Of a stretch of DNA of 64,000 nucleotides, positions 48,801 through 57,800 are shown piece by piece. Position numbers and translations under genes: made by a program. Source of the DNA: Lytechinus variegatus (taxonomy: Eukaryota > Echinodermata > Echinoidea > Temnopleuroida > Toxopneustidae); the NCBI RefSeq assembly GCF_018143015.1, contig NC_054755.1:10580124-10644123 (forward strand), in the 5' to 3' direction. The stretch's first letter is position 1. Each line of letters begins with the position of its first letter. Below the pieces are notes generated by a model. It had not been told where the DNA came from. It was given only the letters and a program-made list of their open reading frames with translations, and made no database searches.

Positions 48801-51800
48801 GGGTTAAATCTAAAATAATCAGGCAGATTATTTATGTGTGTATTCCCATTCATGCATTTCTATGTGTAATGGATATGACTCTGAGCAGAATTGATTAAAT
48901 TTTGAACGTTCTGAATTTCACTAATTCGGCAGCACCTTATGGTTGATATTTTTTTATTGCTATGTTGAGACTTTATAATTCCATTTTAAGCTTAATATGC
49001 TCAGCTGCAACAAACAATAGCTTCATGAAAAATTCTTTTAAATCAAGGTTTATTGTAGCCATAGAATGGTACATCAGATTTGGTTAATTTACCGTAACCT
49101 AACTATCATGTCCTTAAATTGAAGCTGAAGATCACCAAACACAGATATGCATATATGGGCACTGTATCAATATCATTACTTTAAATAAAAAAACCAGCCT
49201 GGGTTACAATAGTATTTTTTCCATTTCTCATCAATTAGACATATTCTATCTGAATTTTTTGGCACTTATTCTTTATTGTACAAATACAAACACTTGTGTG
49301 GTCATTTTATTGGATTCTTTTCAAACTCATTGTAAGGATGTTAAACAGGCCCCCGTCTTACAAAGAGTTACGATTGATCCATTAAGGATGTTAACCAGGG
49401 CCCCGTCTTTAAAAGAGTTACGATTGATCCAGTCAACCTCAACTTTGTGGAAATCCATCAATTTCATAATTTTTTATAATGATAATATAGGATATTTATA
49501 TTGCGCACATATCCACCTTGTTAGGTGCTCAAGGCGCTCCTATATTACCCGGCTAAGCTAGGCATTCAGAGCGCACACAGCTTCTTAAGGAATTACTTCC
49601 TACCGGTACCCATTTACCTCACCTGGGTTGAGTGCAGCACATTGTAGATCAGTTTCTTGCTGAAGGAAATTACGCCATGGCTGGGATTCGAACCCACGAC
49701 CCTCTGTTTCAAAGTCCGAAGACTAATCCACTGGGCCACAACCAGTGGCGTAGCTACGGGGGGGCCTGGGGGGGGCACGTGCCCCCCCTGAGATTTGGTG
49801 TGCCCCCCAGGTGCCCCCCAGAAAAAATTGGCAGAGCAAAAAAAAAGAAAAGAAAAAAGGGAGAAAGAAGAAAGAAAAAGGGAAAAGAAGAAGAAAGACA
49901 GAAGAAAAAAGAAGAGGAAAATAAGAGGAAGACGAATGAATGAAATAATGTGAGGGGAAGACTTGCAGTTAAAAAAAAATCTTTTCATGTTACTATATAA
50001 ATTTTTTTTGCTGGCGCTTCGCGCCATAATTGCCTGTTCGATGGGATTCATATCTTGCTCAATATGCTGATGTGGAGCAAGTTTTGAAGTCAATATGCAA
50101 AACACATTTTAGATCGGACATCGAGCTTTCATTATTTTTTTTCCTTTACAAATTTAAGTGCTCTGTAAAATGTCCGTTTTATGGTCTACATATCAGCATT
50201 TTAAGCTCACGCTGCGTGGTCACATTGTTTGATTTGCCAAGTTCATATTGTCTACGTGTATTCCATAATGTTCCATTTAACAAATGTATTCAGAATGCCC
50301 AGATTTTAGGTCTAAATATAAAACGTGCGCGATAGCGTGCATGTTCTTTATTTAAAATGTACTTAAATTATCCAGTTTTACATCAGAATATCAATAATTG
50401 CCTGCTCACGCTTCACGATCGCATTATTAATGATACCCAATTGACTATATCCTATTTATGACTTACAAAATATGAATAGAGTTTCCCGCTTTTAGGTCTA
50501 AAATCTCAATTTTCTTCCTCTCGCGCTTCGCGCTCGCATCAATTGTTTAGTTACATACCTATCCCATTAATTAATACAAAAAGTGCTTAGAATGACCATT
50601 TTTTTAGGTCGGAATGTAAAAAAAATCGCAATATTGAAATATATACCGTCTTCGTGGGTGACTGTAAGCAGTCCTTAACAGGTCCCTTTTCGATAATGCT
50701 AGAACAGTTGATAAAAATTTCTGTTCGCGCTTGGGGGTACATACGAATCTCGTTCAGGATCACACATAACATTGCCCAGAAAATTAAACTTCAGGAAAAA
50801 ATACATTAAAATTAAAAAAAATCGCTCGCGCTTCGCGCTCGCACTTTTTATAAGGCTTATGAGATTATTTTATGTTTATGTTGTTTTATAAGAATAAAAC
50901 TAACAGGTGACTGATATAGGTGAAGATAATTCCGGGCCCCGTCCCCTATTGGCGAAAGTCAGATCCGCCCTTGTGGACACATACACACCGGAAAAATGGC
51001 CGGTGCCCCCCCTGGAAAAACAAGGACCCTCCAGTGCCCCCCCGGGAAAAAAATCCTAGCTACGCCACTGGCCACAATGCTCCACGAGCGTTTTCTACAA
51101 GAAATATGCAGAATTTTCTTTGTAAGCACAGAGAAGCACACTGAATTTTCAAGAAAACAGTAAATGTACATATACATTAAATCTAGAAAATATCATGAAC
51201 AGATATGAATTTCAGATGTTAACGTTGCTTGCCGTCCATAGTTGTGGTTGATCGGATTAATCGTAACTCTTTGTAAGACGGGGCCCTGAACTGACATATG
51301 ATTCACCTTCCCATACTATCTGTTCAGGTCGGAGATCAGCAGGCCGCCCTCTTTGGTCAGTGCTGCTTCGGGTCAGGGGATATGAAAATAACCTTGGGAA
51401 CGGGAGCGTTTGCCGTCGTCAACACGGGGAAGATGCCATCAGTGCCTGCCCAAGGTATGTTCATTCTAATTTGCGCTTCCCACTTTACAGCTACAGTGAT
51501 CCCGCTAGAATTACGTACTTTCTCACAAAACAATGGGTGTTTTGAAAAATGTTTTCAATACTTCTTGACACTGGCATAAATCTGTGATGTCATGCCATTC
51601 AAATGGGGGATGAATAGATCATTTCCCTCCCCCCCTTCCCTGAAAAATAGGATCACTGCTTAGATTTACGGCAGTGATTGTTTGAAAATTTTGCATCATT
51701 GCTCAAAATAAAAAAAATTCATATCAAATTTCTCTCATTGTAATCCTCATTTCTCACAAAACACATTAGATATCATTGATAAAAATAAGAACACTTCATA

Positions 51801-54800
51801 TAAATACAAAAAAAAAAAATAAGAACACTTGATTGCCGACATGGCGACACGTGCTGTATGCAAATTGGATTCCAAGGAGATTGTAAACAGATTATTTTAG
51901 AAACATGAAGTTAATTACAGTCCTTCTGAATGTTCTTCAACGAAAACTTCTGAACAATGCGCATTTTAGAAATTAAGCATGGCTCATAATCTGTTGTTAT
52001 CATTGTGACCCCCCCCCATGCAGGATTACTTTGAGACTATTGCTCAGCTCTGCCAAGTATGTTTTCTTCCTCAAGAATGGATCATAGCTTTGCACCATGA
52101 TTTCTTCTTGTCATTTTTGTTGATAGGTGCATATCCTGCGATTGGCTGGAAAATCAAGGACGAGGTCTGTTACATCACAGAATGCAACCATTCGGATTGC
52201 GGAACTTTAGTGGACTGGGGTCAATCTATGGGTAGGTGATGGTCTTCTGTAAATCTCACCATTACATCACATAGTTTTCTGAAAGATGCATGTATGTTTT
52301 CATTGTCGGCCGGCAACCGTTTAAAAAAATTATGTATGTGTTTTTCCTTGTGTTTGCATTGAGAGCATTGTGGTGTAGTGGTCCTGACTTTCGCTTTGTA
52401 AGCCGAGGGTTCTGTGTTCAAATCCCACTTAAGCCTAGCATCCTTTGACAAGGCCTGTGTCCATACTTTGCCACTCTCCACCCAGGTGTTAAATGGGTAC
52501 CAAGTAGGATGTGACAAATGAGCCTTGGAACTCTTGTTGGAATGCTCCCCAGGGTGTGGAGAGTAAGTGCATATATTGTGGGCGGTCATGCCTAAATCCG
52601 AAGGCTAATGATAAAGTATATATGACAAGCAATTGGAGACGTCTGATTTAAAAAAGCAGAATATTTTCATTCTTTTCCAGTCTAAGCACCTACAGAATCT
52701 GAATGCTTTTACAGATATTTTAATTCCGTGTGTTATTCAGGGTAAATACAAAAAAAGAATGTGAAAAAACTCACATTAATCATCATCATCCCATACAATT
52801 TGAATATCCAGTTCAATTAATTATTCGGCATCGCAACTTTTCCTTGTGGTTGTAAAGCTTTTCAAAATCGTTCCACTATAGATGCCTTATATTAGCTACT
52901 CAGTCTGTCAAAAGGCTGATTCCTTTACTTCAAATGATTTGAGATTTATGGAATGGAAATATCTCACTTTTCTCTCTCTATTTTTTCTAGGTTACTACAG
53001 TAGCCCTGCAGAAACGGAAGTTAAAGCAAAATCAGTGGATGACAACGGTGGTGTTTATTTTGTCCCAGCATTCAAGGGTTTACAAGTAAGTTAAATTGAT
53101 GTTTAAAATAATTCCTCTGTGAATTCTACAGTATTGCATGTATTGTCTGTGGTCCTTCCTGACTAAGTGATTTGAATGCGATACAAAGTTGCATTGTTTT
53201 TTTAAGATATTTGTAGCCACTAATGTATGCTTATGTAATATGGAGGCACACATGTTTAATTTGTGATTAGGATGCTAATATGATTTGCTTATATTCTTCT
53301 GTATTTTGTCAGCAACTTGTATTTGATTTTACTGTATGTGCTTTTAATGATAATGTAATTTACATATATGTATATTCTTATGCATTTTGTAGCCACTTGT
53401 GTTTGATATGAGGTATGTAATAAACAAATATATCAGGCTTTGAGAAAGTATAGTGGAATTATTTATCCGAGGTTGGTCTGCCAGTCCAACCGAGGATTAA
53501 TAATTCCCACTATGCTTTTGAATGAAAGGCGTGATATATTTGTTTTATATCCTACTTTTAATAATTTATAACCAAAATATATGCGCTGAGCTTGGAAAGT
53601 CTGGTTACTTGCGATGTATTACCTACTTTTCTCCGAGCCACCGGGCTCAGTGGAACGGAGATTAGTGCCTGCGCCGATGCATCGCTGGACTTGCCCGGGG
53701 GAGAGAGCTCGCTGGCCGGTGCGCCACAGAGTTTAGCTAAATATCCAGTTTTCTGAAACAATGACGTCAGAATATTGGTATAACGAAAAATATATCGAGG
53801 TCTGACGTCACGCAACATCATAGTTGAACTATATTCGGTCACACAATGCTATTTGAACCAATCACTATACAGGATTCAATCTATGTAGGATATAATTTGA
53901 TTTTGGCTGACTAAAATGATTTTGATGATGAGAGCGATATCAAAGATATTGATGATGACGTTCTGCCTTCAGCAATCATCGCCCAACCAACCAAACCAAA
54001 CTTTGAAAACAAAATCTTGGTATAATAAGCATCTCATACATAGTCACCAAGTTAGGGGAATATATGAAATATATATTTATATGAATATATATGGCTCTGC
54101 CTTAATCTTTTCTTTTAAGACCACAAAAATATGTTCTTCATTTAGGCAAAATTCTTATAAGATTTGACAGGGGTGGATCCAGGATTTTGCAAGGGGGGGG
54201 GGCTTATTTTCCCCAGGAAAATTTGACAAGCATAAAAAGAAAAGGTTTTCACTCAAAAATGAAGGTCAATCAATTTGTGCCATGTACAATTTGTCTCGCA
54301 AAAATAAAAATGTCCTCACTTCTGTATGAACGACATATTCCTATAAAAATATTTGCTGTGACTCTAAAGGCGGCCGCACACCTTACGACTGGTCTGCGAC
54401 CCGATTTTGGAACAAATTGCATTTTGCTCATTTTCTGAAGATGTGAATGGAACATATCATTTTATTTGAGGTTAAAATTATTTGAAATGATATTATTATA
54501 ACCATTTTGAAAGATTGCAAGCCCTTATTTTGGAGTGAAGTCCAAATTAGTTTCAAATCGTAGCCAATCGTACGACTGCTATGACATCATTACGACTAGA
54601 TATCAAATTTGCTTTTATTCTAAGAAGGATGATAGCATAGTCACAAATTTGATCATGTAGGTATTCGTACGATGATTTAGAACATTACACAGTAAGATAT
54701 TCCAAGTCTCAATATTAGCATCAAATTCTACTACATTTTATTCTAAAATCGGGTCGCAGACCAGTCGTAAGGTGTGCGGTCGCCTTAAAGCCAGACACGG

Positions 54801-57800
54801 GCCGGATGTGCCCTCCCCCCCCTCCTCTGGATCCGCCACTGAGATTGAAAATAAAACTTATTTTGCATACTCCAGTCTGAAAAAAAAATGCTTCAACTTA
54901 CATGTATGGAAGGTCGAATTAAGCAGAGTCTACTGCATTTGCTTTTCTATACACTTTTTTATTTTTTACTGTCATTTATATAATTCTTAAAAACGTTGAA
55001 TCTGTTCATGTTGCAGGCCCCCATCAATGATAACTGTGCATGTGCCTGTCTCATCGGGTTGACCCCGAGGACAAGACCAGCTCATGTCACCAGGTCACTG
55101 CTAGAATCAGTTGTATACAGGTTGGTTAATAGGGTTCTGCCATATTAATAATTTCAAAGGGAGAGCCAAACTTTTATAAACTCATGTATTGCTCTTCATC
55201 GCAAAGAATTTGCTCTTATGCTCTCATCCTTTGTTTTCAAACCAAGTCTCATTTCAATATTTCTCAAAAGAATGTATGCAAATGGATATGCCTCTGTTTA
55301 TTGAGATATAAAATAAATGGATTGAGATATAAAATAAATAGATCTGGTTGCATATGCATGGTTTCTTCTATCTAGTACTAACATTCTATTTCTGTAGTAA
55401 ATATAGAAAATGATAAAGAACTGTTCAAGTATTTAGTTTTTAAAAAATATGCTATTTTGCATACAAAGTAGAGAAAATGAGTGAAGAGTTATTAGTTTTG
55501 TTACATGATGTCTTTAGGTTGCACAAAGTTGTACACAATTTTGAACAAAATTTATCTTGCCCTAGCATTTTAGGAGATTTGATCTGTCATGCCTCATTTC
55601 CCATCGACTTTGTTGATGAGATATTGGTATATTTTTACTTTTTATTTTATTATTTTTCTTTTCTGTATTTGTTCATTTATTCATTCATATTTGCAAATTT
55701 TTTAATACTATTATTAGTGGGCTCGTCGTGGTATAGTGGTTCTGACTCTCACCTTTCAAACAGAGGGTCGTGGGTTCGAATCCTAGCCATGGCATGTTTT
55801 CCTTCAGCAAGAAATTTATTCACACTGTGCTGCACTCGACCCAGGTGAGGTAAATGGGTACTGGCAGGAAGTAATTCCTCAAAAAGCTGTGCGCTCCAGA
55901 ATTGGTAGAGTAGCTCAGCTGGGGTAATATAGGAGCGTCTTGAGCACCTACATGTAGCAAGGTGAATATGTGCGCTATACAAATCCTATATTAACGTGTA
56001 GAAGGTTTATGGTTCACCATGTGTAATATGAAGAAGGGAAGGAAATACAGGCAGAAAGATTGAAATGGAAAGACAAGATAGAATGAACCGAAAAAATTAG
56101 AATTATTCTGTTCTTGAAAGTGAATGAAGTTCTAAAAAGGACTGTAAACCAGATAAGATGAGCTGAATGTGGCTTGAGTAGCAATGGTTTGAGTAGTAGC
56201 AGGTTGAAGTGAAAATCTTTCTGCCTGTATTTCCTTCCCTTCTTCATATTACACATGGTAAACCTTCTCCACGTTACAAACTCCACCATGCAAACCAACA
56301 AAGATCATCAAATCCTATATTATTATTATTATTCTATTTTTGTTTTTGTTTTGTTGAGGGGGATGTTTGGACCTTGGCTGAATGAGCCTGTACATGAATA
56401 TTTCCGTTTTCTGCTCTTTTATTTTTCAGGGTAAAACAGCTCTATGAAGTTCAGAAGAAAGAGAGTAGGGTCAAGCTAAATCAAGTTATCAGGTGATCTA
56501 GAACATGGTGCATCTTATAAAACAAATAGTCCATGAAAATACTACTGATTAAAGCGACTGAAATCCTTGTATGTGATTGGTTCAGAACAGATTATTCAGT
56601 GGAAATCATTGGAAAGTTAACAAGGTTGATACTATTGTCTCAACTAAGTTTACAAGGAGATCAGGCGCAAGTAGATCTTGGTAAACTAGCTCATGGCTAT
56701 TCTTTAGACAACTTTATAAGTGGCCTACCAACATGCCGTGTCATGCCTTCCGGCTAGCCTTTCTTTTGCCGTAATGCATTGCATTAATGGTTTACTTGAT
56801 ATCTGAACAGAGTTGATGGTGCGGTCAGTTAGCATGAATTTATCAGACAGCTACTTGGGGAAGCCTATATTTTCATTTTATTGTTTTATCATTAATCGTA
56901 TGAATGTAATATTGTTGACTGTGGGCCTTGTCGGCATAAGATAGTTGTACACCAACTTCTGTAATACCAGTCTTACCTACATATACCAACCTGGTTATGT
57001 CACAACCTTTTGCAAATACGTTTTTTTTGGTCTAAACATTACATTGATGATTCACTCGTTATTATCTGAACAGAGTTGACGGTGGGGTCAGTCGGAATGA
57101 ATTCATCTTACAGATGATCGCCAATCTTCTAGGACAACCCATAGAGCGTCCTACAAACCTGGACATGTCTTGCCTTGGTGCTGCCTTCCTGGCTGGTCTA
57201 GCTTCAGGTAAATCTATGAAGAATAATACCTTGGTCACATTTGCTCTACGGCGGCCGTACGGCGAGTCGAAAACAGCCGTTTTATCCATTTTGGTTTAAA
57301 CCACCTACATGTATATGGAGTTGGTACAAACAGTGTTAATATGGCTGTTTTTGACTTGCCGTACGGCCGCCATAGAGCAAATGTGACCAAGGTATAAAGC
57401 TACTGATAATAGCATGCACTTTTCACTACTACGTATCCAAGATTGTATATTAAGGAGGTGGGGGCAGTGCCACAAAAGGGGGCGAGTTCTATGACTATCT
57501 GATGATGTTGAATTTTTGGTCCTCTTTGTAATCTCTCAAACTTGAGGTAGTCTTGTTTAAGCTCAAAAAAATTAGGAGAAATGGCCACATGGGTCTGTCA
57601 TCTTAGTGTAATTTTGTCAATTTGAGAATCACTGTGTAAAAAAAAATCAACACCTTTTAAATTGTCATAACTTTTTCCATTCCTCACCAAGTGTGATTGG
57701 AGTTCTTTCCTTCCATCCCCTCTTTCATCAAGTCATATTATCATCCATTGTTTTGGTTTCTTGTAAAGATATATATTTTCTCTTTCTTTTCTCATTGTTA

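Larger units (their letters stand above)
49396..51293. mobile_element. outer foldback element (CAGGGCCCCGTCTT ends) in GK5 intron 9
   Basis: Left arm cagggccccgtctttaaaag ... acgattgatcc...tcaacctcaac; right arm gttgtggttgatcggatta ... ctctttgtaagacggggccctg. Arms of about 50 bp are about 1.9 kb apart because a SINE and a further element sit inside. A partial extra left end lies at 49349-49393. Confidence 0.8.

Noticed and set aside
49743..51070. Autonomous transposon
   Set aside because: No reading frame resembling a transposase on either strand; only ends and internal repeats.
55716..55790. Functional tRNA gene
   Set aside because: Has A and B boxes but arms do not form a full cloverleaf and it runs into a SINE body shared with other copies; the same holds for 7798-7870, 16700-16778 and 52355-52440.
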